Assembly: GCA_019234295.1 (NCBI GenBank) | Contig: JAFALK010000038.1 | Span: 1-38,802 of the forward strand | From: Roseateles sp. | Lineage (GTDB): Bacteria; Pseudomonadota; Gammaproteobacteria; Burkholderiales; Burkholderiaceae_C | Length of the DNA: 38,802 bases | Direction of reading: 5' to 3' | Shown: one piece after another, positions 16,478-25,737 of the stretch | Layout of the letters: every line of letters begins with the position of its first letter | Numbering within the stretch: the first letter of the stretch is position 1 | Notes under the pieces: generated by a model | Databases searched by the model: none | Told to the model about the DNA's origin: nothing | The model's input: only the letters and a program-made list of their open reading frames with translations | Program-made: the position numbers and the translations under genes

Positions 16478-18879
16478 GCCTGAACGTGCTTGTCGTTGAG
16501 CAGGAAGTGCGACAGGGCTGGAATGAGCACCAATGCGCCGACCATGTTCCAGACAAACATAAAGGTCAACAGAATGCCCATGTCGGCCTGGAACTTGATC
16601 GGGGAAAAAGCCCAGGTGACGACGCCGGCGGCCAGCGTCACGCCCACCAGCGCGACCACGCGGCCGGTGAACATGACGGCATCGCCATAGGCACGCGCCA
16701 GTGTCAGTCCGCGACGCTGGCCAGCGAGCTGGACCGAGAGCAGGTACAGCGCGTAGTCCACGCCGATACCCACGCCCAGGGCAATGACCGGCAGCGTGGC
16801 GACCTTGACGCCGATGCCCAGCATCACCATCAGCGCCTCGCACAGGATGGATGTGATGGCCAGCGGGATGACCGCCACGAGCACCGCGCGCCAGGAGCGG
16901 AAGGTCACGAAACACAGCGCGATCACGGCGGCGTAAACATACAGCAGCATCGTGCGGTTGGCCCGCTTCACCACGATGTTTGTCGCGGCCTCGATGCCTG
17001 CCGGCCCCGCAGCAGGCAGCAGCTGCAACTGTGTAGCGTTGGTCGGGTGCTCGACGATGAAGCTCTCGACGGCGCCCAGCACCGCGTCCAGCGTCGCCGC
17101 CTTGTGGTCGGCCAGATAGGCGATCAGCGGCATCACGGAGCACTCGGTGTTGAAGAGCTCCGGATTGTTGACGGTGGCCTGCTGGGCCCCGTAGTTCAGA
17201 ACGTCCTGGTTGCGGCTGATCGTCAGCCACTTCGGGTTGCCCTCGAAGCTGCCTGCCGTGATCTGGCGCACCACGTCGTTGAGACCGAGCGTGGCCTTCA
17301 CCTGTGGAAGCTGCTGCAGCTCCCACGCGAGGCGATCGACATGCGTCAGCGTGTCGTACTTCAGGCACCCCTCCTTGGGCGTCCTGACGATCACGGCGAA
17401 GACGTCGCTGGACAATGAGTAGTGCTGGGCGATGAATGCGTCGTCCAGGTTGTAACGCGAGTGACGGCGCAGCTCTGGCGCGCCGGGGTCGAGATCGCCG
17501 ACCTGCAGTTTCAGGCTGACGGCAAAGCCAGTCGCCGCCAGTGCCGCTCCTGCGGCGAGCGCGGCTGCAGCCCAACGTCTGCGCTGGGCGAATCGTTCCA
17601 GCCAGCGCCATAGCCAACCCTCCTGGCCTCGCGCCTGTTCGCGCTGGAGGCAGCGCTGCGCCGCGGACGCGCTGACCCCGCTGAAGCTCAGCAGCACAGG
17701 AAGCAGCAGCAGGTTCGTGAACACCAGCACCGCCACGCCCAGGCTGGCGGTCATGGCCAGCTCCCGGATCACGGGAATGGGAATCAGCACGAGCACCGCA
17801 AAGCCTACGGCGTCAGCCAAGAGCGCTGTCACGCCGGCCAGGAAGAGTCGGCGAAAGGTGTAACGCGCTGCGACAAGCCGGTGCGTGCCACGGCCGATGT
17901 CCTGCATGATGCCGTTCATCTTTTGCGCGCCATGGCTCACACCGATGGCAAAGACCAGGAAGGGCACGAGCATCGAGTACGGATCGAGTTCGAGCTTGAG
18001 TGCCGCGACTAACCCGACTTGCCACAACACGGCGATGAGCGAGCACGCCAGCACCAGCAGCGTCGAGCGCACGCAGCGCGTGTAGCCATACAACAGCGCC
18101 GCAGCAATCGCCGCGGCGATCGTGAAGTACAGCATCACCAGGCGCAAGCCGGTGAGCAAATCGCCGACGATTTTCGCAAAGCCGATAACGTGGATCTTCA
18201 CCACGCCTTTGGCCTCGTAGCGCTGGCGGATATCTTCGATCGCCCCGGACAGCTTCCAATAGTCGAGTCGCTGTCCGTCCGGTGTCTTGTCCAGCAGCGG
18301 CAGCACGATGGCGCTTGACTTGAAATCATTGGCAACCAGGGAGCCAACCAGCCCAGCTCGCGCGGCGTTCAGGCGCAACCGTGCGATGCTGTCGGGCGAA
18401 CCGTCGAAGTTGTCGGGCATCACCGGGCCGCCCTGGAAGCCTTCTTCCGTAACTTCGGTCCAGCGCACCGCCGGCATCCATAGGCTCTTGACCCAGGCAC
18501 GGTCCACGCCGGGCGTTAAGAACAGCTCGTCGTTGATGCGCCTGAGCGTGTCGAGATAGTGGGCATCGAACACGTCGCCGTGCGGGTTCTCCATAACCAC
18601 CCGCAAGGTGTTGCCCAAGCCTCGCAGATCGTCCTTGTTTTGCAAGTAGTTCTGAATGTACGGATGATCCGTGGGGATCATCTTCTCGAAGCTCGCGTTG
18701 AGCGTCACGCGCGTCGCAAACCACGCCAGCACCACGCTAGCCAGCACGCACAGGAAGACAGTCAGGTGTCGATGGTTGAAGACTGCGCGCTCCAGCGCAT
18801 TGCCCGAATTCCGATCGAAAGCACCGAGCTCGCGCACCACAGGCATATGTTCGATGTTGTCGGTGGCAACTGCAGCCAT
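16474..18879 (-). CDS. MMPL/RND-family transporter
   Basis: The 801-residue inner-membrane transporter has two repeated halves, each a first helix, a large periplasmic loop and a five-helix bundle. Half one has its first helix near residue 40 (LTVFLCVLASVVLAWFATRV) and a bundle from about 240 to 400 (FAKIVGDLLTGLRLVMLYFT, and the VFAIGVSHGAQKMNG turn typical of MMPL proteins). Half two repeats this near 440 and 640-790, with ALGVGIGVDYALYL. It resembles RND proteins that move lipids or hydrophobic compounds rather than drug-efflux AcrB types (no funnel domain partners are present). It follows YCF48, DUF1329 and DUF1302 genes, a widespread set. The ATG at 18879 shares one base with the YCF48 stop (TGATG); a GTG one codon earlier is also possible. 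Export versus uptake cannot be decided. Confidence 0.88.
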   Translation of the reverse strand: MAAVATDNIEHMPVVRELGAFDRNSGNALERAVFNHRHLTVFLCVLASVVLAWFATRVTLNASFEKMIPTDHPYIQNYLQNKDDLRGLGNTLRVVMENPHGDVFDAHYLDTLRRINDELFLTPGVDRAWVKSLWMPAVRWTEVTEEGFQGGPVMPDNFDGSPDSIARLRLNAARAGLVGSLVANDFKSSAIVLPLLDKTPDGQRLDYWKLSGAIEDIRQRYEAKGVVKIHVIGFAKIVGDLLTGLRLVMLYFTIAAAIAAALLYGYTRCVRSTLLVLACSLIAVLWQVGLVAALKLELDPYSMLVPFLVFAIGVSHGAQKMNGIMQDIGRGTHRLVAARYTFRRLFLAGVTALLADAVGFAVLVLIPIPVIRELAMTASLGVAVLVFTNLLLLPVLLSFSGVSASAAQRCLQREQARGQEGWLWRWLERFAQRRRWAAAALAAGAALAATGFAVSLKLQVGDLDPGAPELRRHSRYNLDDAFIAQHYSLSSDVFAVIVRTPKEGCLKYDTLTHVDRLAWELQQLPQVKATLGLNDVVRQITAGSFEGNPKWLTISRNQDVLNYGAQQATVNNPELFNTECSVMPLIAYLADHKAATLDAVLGAVESFIVEHPTNATQLQLLPAAGPAGIEAATNIVVKRANRTMLLYVYAAVIALCFVTFRSWRAVLVAVIPLAITSILCEALMVMLGIGVKVATLPVIALGVGIGVDYALYLLSVQLAGQRRGLTLARAYGDAVMFTGRVVALVGVTLAAGVVTWAFSPIKFQADMGILLTFMFVWNMVGALVLIPALSHFLLNDKHVQA

Positions 18880-19925
18880 CACGGTTCCTTCTTCAGATCG
18901 AGCGCGCGCGCGCCGCGCACGCCGCCGATGACAAGTGCGTCACCGGCAAACACGACTGCGGACAGCGACATCGGAGCGGGTGGCCCCGAGCGGAGAAAGC
19001 GTTCGCCCCCGTCCTTGCTCACCGTCAGAAGACCGGCCTGGTCAACGAGGGCCACGCGTCCGTCTGGCAGCGCGTCGCCGGCCGTGATGCTGGCCATGAG
19101 GCCGGTGGGCACGGCGCGCCAAGTCCCGCCTTCGTCGCGGCTCAGGTACGCGTTGCCGCGCATGCCGAAGACCAGTACACCGGCCGATGTCCCGGCCAGG
19201 CCAAAGAAGCTGCCGTTGTACGGTGAGGCCAACGCCTTGAAGTGCTCGCCGTCGAGCTTGAGCAGGAGCCCAGCTTCACCGGCAATGTAGAGCGATCGGC
19301 CCACAGAGCGGATCGCGTAGAAGTTCAGGAACCTAGGGTTGTCGGTGCGATCGAACCAGCTCTGCCAACTCCTGCCACCGTCGGCCGTGTGCAGGATCAG
19401 GTTGTAGGCGCCAATGACGAAGCCCTCGCGGTCGTTCGTGAACCAGAGGTCAAGGAAGGGCTTGTCGGGTCCCATCTCAGCGTTGCGCTTGGCTTCATCG
19501 AGCAGGCGCTTGTCGTGCTCTGTCCCACCTGCGTCGACGCGCGCTTGCATTTGTTCGAGCACAAGCCGATTCACCGCGCGCCCATCGAGCAGCTTGATCC
19601 ATGTCGCACCGCCGTCCTCGCTCTTGAGAACGACGCCGTCATGGCCGGTAGCAAATCCGGTTCTCGCGTCGGGAAACTGCACCGCGGTGAGGTCCGACGA
19701 CGTGGGAACCTTGGACTGCGTCCAGCGCCTGCCGCCATCGACAGAGCGCAGGATGTGCCCGCGCTGACCCACGGCGACAACCCCTGAGCCCGCCCGTGCC
19801 AGCGCAGTGATCGGCCGCGCCGAGGCGAGTTCGCTCAGACGTGCCGGAGTCTCCAGCGGATCGCTGCCGGCCAGCGCGCCGCCGGCGATCAGAGCGGCGG
19901 CGACGAAAAGCGCGAACTTCTTCAT
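18879..19925 (-). CDS. YCF48/Hcf136-like beta-propeller protein, exported
   Basis: The 348-residue protein has a signal peptide (MKKFALFVAAALIAGGALAG) and repeated BNR/YCF48 propeller motifs: GHILRSVDGGRRWTQ, GVVLKSEDGGATWIK, NLILHTADGGRSWQSW, NAYLSRDEGGTWRAV and GLLTVSKDGGERFLR, spaced along the chain as for blades of a propeller. In plants and cyanobacteria, YCF48 helps assemble photosystem II; in proteobacteria, relatives are found beside DUF1302, DUF1329 and MMPL genes and have no proven role. It is probably a periplasmic scaffold. It is coupled to the RND gene by TGATG and lies 13 bases after the DUF1329 gene. Confidence 0.88.
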   Translation of the reverse strand: MKKFALFVAAALIAGGALAGSDPLETPARLSELASARPITALARAGSGVVAVGQRGHILRSVDGGRRWTQSKVPTSSDLTAVQFPDARTGFATGHDGVVLKSEDGGATWIKLLDGRAVNRLVLEQMQARVDAGGTEHDKRLLDEAKRNAEMGPDKPFLDLWFTNDREGFVIGAYNLILHTADGGRSWQSWFDRTDNPRFLNFYAIRSVGRSLYIAGEAGLLLKLDGEHFKALASPYNGSFFGLAGTSAGVLVFGMRGNAYLSRDEGGTWRAVPTGLMASITAGDALPDGRVALVDQAGLLTVSKDGGERFLRSGPPAPMSLSAVVFAGDALVIGGVRGARALDLKKEP

Positions 19926-19938
19926 GCGCGGAACAAGC

Positions 19939-21300
19939 TCACCTCACGCCCGCACCGGCAAGCGCGTCAGCGGTCCATTGCGTTGCCGGCAGCGCGTCGA
20001 TGAACTTCAGGCCCACGTCGTAAGGTCCCAGCAGTCCGATAACGTTGTAGCCGCCGGAGTTGAAGTCGTAGAAGGCCTGAGCGGTCGTGGCCGGTGCCGG
20101 CACGTCATACGCCGGGTTCGTGTACATGAGCCCCGCGCGGAACAGCGCCCCATGGGCGTCGTATTCGTCGGACGCGACCGCCACCCACGAGTCCTCATCG
20201 ATATAGAAGGTGCGCTTGGCGTAGATGTGTCGCTTGCCGGCCTTCAACGTCGCCTCGACGACCCATACGCGGTGCAGTTCCCAGCGCACGTAGTCAGGGT
20301 TCAGATGCCCTGGCGTGGTGACGGCTGCAGTGTCTTTCGCGTAAACAAGCTTGAAGCTGTTGTACGGAATCAGCATCTCGCGCTTACCGATGAGCTTCCA
20401 GTCATAGCGATCCATCGCGCCGTTGAAGACCCAGGCGTCGTCATAGGTCGAGGCGCCAGCCGAGCCGGGGTTGGGCGTGTCATAGGCGATGTCGGGCGCC
20501 ATCTTCACGCGCCGCTGTCCGGGCAGGTACTGCCAGGCCTTGCGCGGGCTCTTCGTCGGATTGATGTAGTCCTGCACAAGCAGCGCTTCGCCAGCACGCC
20601 GCGCGGGGGCCGTGTACGTGATCTTCGTGCGGAAATAGATGTCGCGGTCTCCCGACACGCCGCTGCGCTTGGCATCGTAGTACGGGTACTCGACAAAGAT
20701 CTCGCCCGTCGTGGCGAGCACAGCCTTGCCCGCGGCGTCGACGTTGATCGAGTCGAACTTCGTGAATTGAGTCGGGCCGGTGTAGCGCAGCACGTGGTTC
20801 CACATCACCTCCTCGCCCGTTTTGGGGATCGGGAACGGGATGCCGGCGTAGGTCCCCTCCAGCGCCATGCCGGCGTCGCTCGTCTTCACGGACGTCGCGT
20901 TCTTTAGCGTGTTGTCGATGACGAACTTCGGGAACGCTGTCGAGCGATGCGTCGGATACACGTCCACGCGCATCGTCGGGTACTTCTTCAGCAGCTCCTT
21001 CGTGCCGACGGTGAGCTTGGAGTCGTACTTCGCAATGTCGGCCGCCTTGATGGCATACAGCGGTTTTTCGGCAGCGTAGGGGTCGGGGCGGATGCCCGAG
21101 CCCTTCTTGTACGCCACAGGCGGCGTCGTCAGGCCTCCGGCGTACTCGGGGATGCTGTTGTCGGCATTGCCGGCAGCTTCTGCGCCCATCGGCGTGAGAG
21201 TGGTGCCGAGCTTTTTCGCGTCGTCGGCGCTGACGGCTGCCAGCGCCGAGCCCGTGGCCAGCGCAATCAGCGAGGCGGCAAGGAGATGTCGTTTCTTCAT
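19939..21300 (-). CDS. DUF1329 family exported protein
   Basis: The 453-residue protein carries a signal peptide (MKKRHLLAASLIALATGSALAA) followed by the DUF1329 start VSADDAKKLGTTLTPMGAE and the family-typical segments PEYAGGL, GTYAGIPFPIPKTGEEVMWN, the QRRVKMAPDIAYDTPNPGS block (YLPGQRRVK) and RYDWKLIGKREMLIPYNS. DUF1329 proteins are nearly always encoded beside DUF1302 proteins; they are thought to act in the periplasm or at the outer membrane, but the activity is unknown. The gene lies 13 bases from each neighbour in the envelope set. The length is normal for the family. Confidence 0.9.
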   Translation of the reverse strand: MKKRHLLAASLIALATGSALAAVSADDAKKLGTTLTPMGAEAAGNADNSIPEYAGGLTTPPVAYKKGSGIRPDPYAAEKPLYAIKAADIAKYDSKLTVGTKELLKKYPTMRVDVYPTHRSTAFPKFVIDNTLKNATSVKTSDAGMALEGTYAGIPFPIPKTGEEVMWNHVLRYTGPTQFTKFDSINVDAAGKAVLATTGEIFVEYPYYDAKRSGVSGDRDIYFRTKITYTAPARRAGEALLVQDYINPTKSPRKAWQYLPGQRRVKMAPDIAYDTPNPGSAGASTYDDAWVFNGAMDRYDWKLIGKREMLIPYNSFKLVYAKDTAAVTTPGHLNPDYVRWELHRVWVVEATLKAGKRHIYAKRTFYIDEDSWVAVASDEYDAHGALFRAGLMYTNPAYDVPAPATTAQAFYDFNSGGYNVIGLLGPYDVGLKFIDALPATQWTADALAGAGVR

Positions 21301-21313
21301 GATCGTGGATCTC

Positions 21314-23179
21314 TTAGAACGTGGTCTTGAATGTCAGCAGCACGTGGCCGCGATCGGACAGTACGGCGTTCGTGCCGTTGGGCACGTTCATTGCGCCGCT
21401 GGCCGTGGTGCTGTAGCCGCCGTAAAAGCCGACATAGCGCAGCGCGACGTTGTACTTCTGCTGGATATCAGCAGAGAGGCCGGCCGAGTACGAACCGGCG
21501 CCCTTGTTGCCGCCGGACAGCACGGCCGAGTTGCCGACAATGCCGCCGGACCATGACAGCGGCATTGACAGGTCCACGCTCGGAAGAACCTGGAACCAGG
21601 TGGGCGTGATGTTCACGCCCAGACCCACATAGTCCTTGGTCACGGCGTCGACGTTGGCCGGGTTCGAGCGATAGGCATCGCTGCCCTTGAACGCCGCGGC
21701 GTTCTGCGTGACGGACAACCAACGGTTCCACACGGTTTCGGCCTGCCAGTTCACGGTGTCGAACAGCGCTGTCTTCGACACGATGCCGATCAGGCTGAGC
21801 ACGCCGTGCAGCGTGTTGCCGCGCGCGCCTGGCGCGTCACCGTTCAGCGCTGCGAGTTGCGCGGGCGACAGCGCACCAGGCGTTGCTGCGGCGAGAGGCG
21901 CGGGCAGCACGCTGACGGGGATGCTTTGCAGCGGCATGTTCTTGCGATAGCTCAGCTCCGCACCGACGCTGACACCCACGATGTCCTTTGACAGGCTTAG
22001 GCCGTAGATGTCGATGTCGCGCCCGTAGTAGGCGTTGTATTGACCGACCACGCCATGCATCAGTTGCGCCAGCGACGCGGCCGACGGGTTGATATAGCAG
22101 GAGATCGTGCCATTGGACTGCGGCGCGCCCAGGTAGGCGCCGCCGGAGGTCACAGGACCGGGGGGACGACACGCGGCGAGCGGAACCGCGGCGGCGGCCG
22201 GCGTGACCGACAGCTGCGGCTGAATGTCGGCTGTGCGGCGAAGGTACAAACCTGCGGTGCCATCGAGCCAATCCGGGCTCCATCGCGCCGAGAGGCCAAA
22301 GTCACCAGTCTTCTTCGGCTCGCCCGCGGCGCCTTGCAAAAGGCGCTGGTTCGGGCCGGCGACCAGCGTATCGCCACCGTGCAGCAGCGCATCGTTGACG
22401 GTGAGATAGCTGCCGCTCTCGGGATAGCGCACGCTCTCCCAGTCGAAGAAGGTCTGTGCCGACAGGCTCAACTCCGGCGTGGGCTGGGCCTGCATGGTGA
22501 GCGAGTTGCGCGGGCGAAACAGCTCTTTCGCTTCAATGCCGGGCGTGGAGAGCGCCTTCCATAGGTCGAGCGAATATTGGCCGTAGGAGATGCCTTGGAT
22601 GGCTCCGCCGCCCAGCAGGCTCTCGCCCCAAAACACGGTGTGCTTGCCGGCGCGCACGCTGAGCGGCGTGCCGCCGAGATCGACATTGGCGAAGACGAAC
22701 GCATCGAGAAATTCACCCGAAGGTCCCTGAGCGTAGCGCTTAGCATAGGGCGACATCACCCCCGCGGCCGGTACTCCGTTGACGACCGTGTTGGCCGTCG
22801 CATTGTTGGTATTGGACAGGTTCGAGTACGCGCCATCAACCCATGCGGCGGCGCTCACGCGCGCGCCAATCTTCTTCTGCCAGACGATGTCCGCCTCGCT
22901 GAGCAGATCGAGCCGGTTGGCAACGAGCTTGCCCTTACTGAAGTCGCGATCACCGTCGTCGTAGTTCGGATTGGCCAGCATGGCGGCATCCTGAGCCTGC
23001 GTACGCACGCCCAGGTTGTAGCGCAGCGTGTTGTCCCAGCGCAGCGACAAGTCGGCGTTGCCGGTGTCGATTTCGATAGCGTACGCTGGCGCAGCAGCGC
23101 CAAGCAGAGCCAGCGCCGCAGCCGCGGCAGCCGCCACAGGCGTCGGGCGTCCGGAAGAAGTAATCAGCAATCGGAGCAT
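21314..23179 (-). CDS. DUF1302 family outer-membrane protein
   Basis: The 621-residue protein has a long signal peptide ending APAYA, then the DUF1302 opening IDTGNADLSLRWDNTLRYNLG, internal blocks NLDLLSEADIVW-like (here RLDLLSEADIVWQKKIG), VRAGKHTVFWGESLLGG and alternating strands, and ends LTFKTTF with a terminal phenylalanine as in outer-membrane barrels. It is probably a beta-barrel forming the outer-membrane part of the DUF1302-DUF1329-YCF48-RND set. A 150-base gap to the ligase gene upstream could carry an internal promoter; GAGGGG precedes the start. Ligand and direction of transport are unknown. Confidence 0.88.
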   Translation of the reverse strand: MLRLLITSSGRPTPVAAAAAAALALLGAAAPAYAIEIDTGNADLSLRWDNTLRYNLGVRTQAQDAAMLANPNYDDGDRDFSKGKLVANRLDLLSEADIVWQKKIGARVSAAAWVDGAYSNLSNTNNATANTVVNGVPAAGVMSPYAKRYAQGPSGEFLDAFVFANVDLGGTPLSVRAGKHTVFWGESLLGGGAIQGISYGQYSLDLWKALSTPGIEAKELFRPRNSLTMQAQPTPELSLSAQTFFDWESVRYPESGSYLTVNDALLHGGDTLVAGPNQRLLQGAAGEPKKTGDFGLSARWSPDWLDGTAGLYLRRTADIQPQLSVTPAAAAVPLAACRPPGPVTSGGAYLGAPQSNGTISCYINPSAASLAQLMHGVVGQYNAYYGRDIDIYGLSLSKDIVGVSVGAELSYRKNMPLQSIPVSVLPAPLAAATPGALSPAQLAALNGDAPGARGNTLHGVLSLIGIVSKTALFDTVNWQAETVWNRWLSVTQNAAAFKGSDAYRSNPANVDAVTKDYVGLGVNITPTWFQVLPSVDLSMPLSWSGGIVGNSAVLSGGNKGAGSYSAGLSADIQQKYNVALRYVGFYGGYSTTASGAMNVPNGTNAVLSDRGHVLLTFKTTF

Positions 23180-23329
23180 ATGTCCCCTCGTCGTGAGGAA
23201 GTTGATTTCGCCTTGATCCTAGGCAGCTGGGCATTGGGCGCCGGTCCAAAGCGCTGCTTCACCGGTCCGCCGGGCAAGACTGCTGGCAAACCCTGCCGGC
23301 GCCTCGAATTCGCCTTCGGGACCGCCTCG

Positions 23330-24907
23330 TCAGCCGACTTGTCGCTGCATGCCTTGCCAGTACTTGTCGCGCACGTGGCGGCGCAGCACCTTGCCGACGA
23401 CCGAAAGCGGTAATGTGTCGACGAGTGTGATCGACTTCGGGGCCTTGTAGCTGCCGAGCCTGCTCTTCACGTGAACGATCAACTCGTCGGTCGTCGCGCT
23501 CGCGCCCGGCCGCAGCACGACTTCGGCATGCACCGCCTCGCCCCAGTCAACGTGCGGAACACCGACGACGGCCGACATCAGCACCGCCGGATGCGCAGCG
23601 AGCGCCGCCTCGACCTCGACGGCGTATACGTTGAAGCCGCCGCTGATGATCATGTCCTTCATGCGGTCGACGATGAACAAGAAGCCCTCGTCGTCGATGT
23701 AGCCCATGTCGCCCGACCGCCAGGCGCCGTCCACGAACTCGGCTGCCGTGCTTTCGGGATTGGCGTAGTAGCCCTGAATCACGGCGCGACAGCGGATGCG
23801 AATCTCGCCGATCTGCCCCAAGGGCAGCTCATTGCCTTGCGCGTCGGTGACGAACACCTCGACGCCTGGCGTCACGCGGCCGGCGGAGGTCATGCGCTTG
23901 AGCGCCTGCTCGCTGTCGGTGCGGTGCTCGGATTTGTCGAGCACCGACACGAACATCGCGACCTCGGTTGCCGCATAGCCTTGCGCGAAGACCGGTCCGA
24001 AACAACCGATGAGGTCTTCCAGCTTGGCTGCGCTCATCGGCGCAGCGCCGTAGAGGATCGTTCGCAGCGACGAAAAATTGCGGGGATTGGCACGCTGCAT
24101 CTCCAGGAGCCGATACAGCGCGGTCGGCACAAGGAACGAATGGGTCACCCGCTCCGCTTCCGCGACACGGCACCACTGCTCGAGGTCGGGCATGTTCATC
24201 GTGATGTTCGTCCCGCCGCCGAAAAGCGTTGGGTAGAACATGATTTGCGTGCCGTGCGACAGAGGCGCCACGTGCAGCATGCGCACGGACGCGTCAAAGC
24301 CGAGTTCAGGGTTTGCGAACGCGCCATCCCGGCAGCTGAGCAGGCTATCCATCGAGTACATGGCGCACTTGCCGCGACCTGTCGTGCCGCCCGTAAAGCG
24401 CAGCAGCGTCGTGTGTGCGCTCGTATCGAGTGCGACGTCGTTGTCCTCGTCCGATGCAGCATTCACCACATCCCAGAAGCTCAAAACCCCTTCGCACGGT
24501 GATTCGAGCGGATCCATGGCAACGATCGTGCAACCGGATTCGCGCAGCATTTCGGCATGCGTTGTGAGCAGTCGGTTCTCGATGAACGCGACCTTGGGCT
24601 TGACGAGATCGACCTGCCAGCGGTGCTCCTGCAGCGAATCGCGCAAGTTCGTCATCACCGCGGTAGCTTCCTGCTTAAAGAACACCGGGAATTGCATCAG
24701 CGAGATGTTGTCGTTCTCGAGGATCAGCATGAACTTGTCGCCGAGGGTGACTCCCAGCGAGCCGCGCAGCGCGTTGGCGATGCGGTTGGTCAGCAGGTGA
24801 TATTCGCGAAAGCCGTAGCGCCGGTTGCGCTCGACGTTGACCAGCGCCTCCCGGTCGCCGTAGCGCTGCGCCAGCGTGCGCATCACGCGGCTGAAGTTCA
24901 ACTTCAT
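23330..24907 (-). CDS. AMP-forming acyl-CoA synthetase
   Basis: The 525-residue ANL-superfamily ligase activates a carboxylic acid to its CoA thioester. The ATP-binding loop is TGGTTGRGK (172-180). Later motifs are QGYAATEVAMFVS (A5), WRSGDMGYIDDEGF with IVDRMKDMIISGGFNVYAVEVE (A7-A8) and LPLSVVGKVLRR with catalytic Lys506 (A10). It resembles long-chain or aromatic/steroid side-chain acid CoA ligases but the substrate cannot be read off. It lies 33 bases after the SDR gene and belongs to the beta-oxidation part of the leftward operon, where it would start degradation. The length and the MKLNFSRVMRTLAQRYGDR start fit the family. Confidence 0.9.
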   Translation of the reverse strand: MKLNFSRVMRTLAQRYGDREALVNVERNRRYGFREYHLLTNRIANALRGSLGVTLGDKFMLILENDNISLMQFPVFFKQEATAVMTNLRDSLQEHRWQVDLVKPKVAFIENRLLTTHAEMLRESGCTIVAMDPLESPCEGVLSFWDVVNAASDEDNDVALDTSAHTTLLRFTGGTTGRGKCAMYSMDSLLSCRDGAFANPELGFDASVRMLHVAPLSHGTQIMFYPTLFGGGTNITMNMPDLEQWCRVAEAERVTHSFLVPTALYRLLEMQRANPRNFSSLRTILYGAAPMSAAKLEDLIGCFGPVFAQGYAATEVAMFVSVLDKSEHRTDSEQALKRMTSAGRVTPGVEVFVTDAQGNELPLGQIGEIRIRCRAVIQGYYANPESTAAEFVDGAWRSGDMGYIDDEGFLFIVDRMKDMIISGGFNVYAVEVEAALAAHPAVLMSAVVGVPHVDWGEAVHAEVVLRPGASATTDELIVHVKSRLGSYKAPKSITLVDTLPLSVVGKVLRRHVRDKYWQGMQRQVG

Positions 24908-24940
24908 CCTTGTCTCCTGCGTTCGGATGTGGCGAACACG

Positions 24941-25714
24941 TCAGCGAGCGCGCAGGCGCGAAGCGGCGTCGAGGCGAACCGTCTCGCCGTTGAGGTAGGC
25001 GTTTTCGAGGATGAAGGCGCAGCAGTGCGCGAACTCGCGCGTATCGCCCAGGCGCTTGGGCGCCTCGACTTGCGACTTCAGGGTGTCGAGCACCTTCTCA
25101 TCCAACGCCGCGGCCATGGGCGTCAGGAACAGCCCCGGAGCGATCGCGTTGACACGGATGCCCACGGCCCCGAGCTCGCGCGCAGCCGGCATGTTCAGGC
25201 CGATCACGCCGGCCTTGGTGGCCGCATAGGCGCACTGGCCGATCTGCCCTTCATAGGCGGCGCCAGAGGAAATATTGATGATGACGCCGCGCTCCTCGCC
25301 GGCCTCGGGTTCGTTCTTGGCCATTTGCTCGGCGCACTGGCCCATGACGTTGAACACGCCGACTAGATTGACCATCGCCATCTGCGCGAACTTCGCAAGC
25401 GGCGTTGCCTTGCCGTCCTTGCCCAGAACCTTGCTGGGGCCCAGTATCGCCGCGCAGTTGATGCATGCGTGGATCGCGCCAAAGCGCGCCACGACGGCGT
25501 CCACCGCCTGCCGGACCGATTCCTCGCTGCTGACATCGGCGCGCATATACATGGCGCGGTCGCCGAGCTCGGCGGCGGCGCGCTGGCCGGCCTCGTCGTT
25601 CAGATCGAAGACGGCGACCTTGGCACCTTTTTCCTCGATCAAGTAGCGCGCGGTTGCGAGGCCGAGGCCCGACGCGCCTCCGGTGATAACGACAGTCTTG
25701 TCTTGAATTCTCAT
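24941..25714 (-). CDS. SDR-family 3-hydroxyacyl-CoA dehydrogenase (HSD10-like)
   Basis: The 257-residue short-chain dehydrogenase has the cofactor loop TGGASGLG (11-18), Asp37 in VAVFDLND (pointing to NAD rather than NADP), INCAAI in place of NNAG, Ser149/Ser150 in IINISSGAA and the catalytic pair Y163-x3-K167 (YAATK). The insertion around GKDGKATPLAKFAQ and the FDLN/NLVGVFNV blocks are typical of the type-2 3-hydroxyacyl-CoA dehydrogenase / 17-beta-HSD10 group, which oxidises 3-hydroxyacyl-CoA and also hydroxysteroids. It would perform the third step of the beta-oxidation cycle encoded here. It lies 23 bases from the acyl-CoA dehydrogenase gene. Confidence 0.88.
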   Translation of the reverse strand: MRIQDKTVVITGGASGLGLATARYLIEEKGAKVAVFDLNDEAGQRAAAELGDRAMYMRADVSSEESVRQAVDAVVARFGAIHACINCAAILGPSKVLGKDGKATPLAKFAQMAMVNLVGVFNVMGQCAEQMAKNEPEAGEERGVIINISSGAAYEGQIGQCAYAATKAGVIGLNMPAARELGAVGIRVNAIAPGLFLTPMAAALDEKVLDTLKSQVEAPKRLGDTREFAHCCAFILENAYLNGETVRLDAASRLRAR

Positions 25715-25737
25715 GGTTCTTGTCCTTGGATTGGGAT

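Noticed and set aside
16478..17617. N-terminal 380 codons of a leftward frame ending at 16082
   Set aside because: This part lies in another phase of the RND gene; only the last 131 codons encode a real membrane protein.
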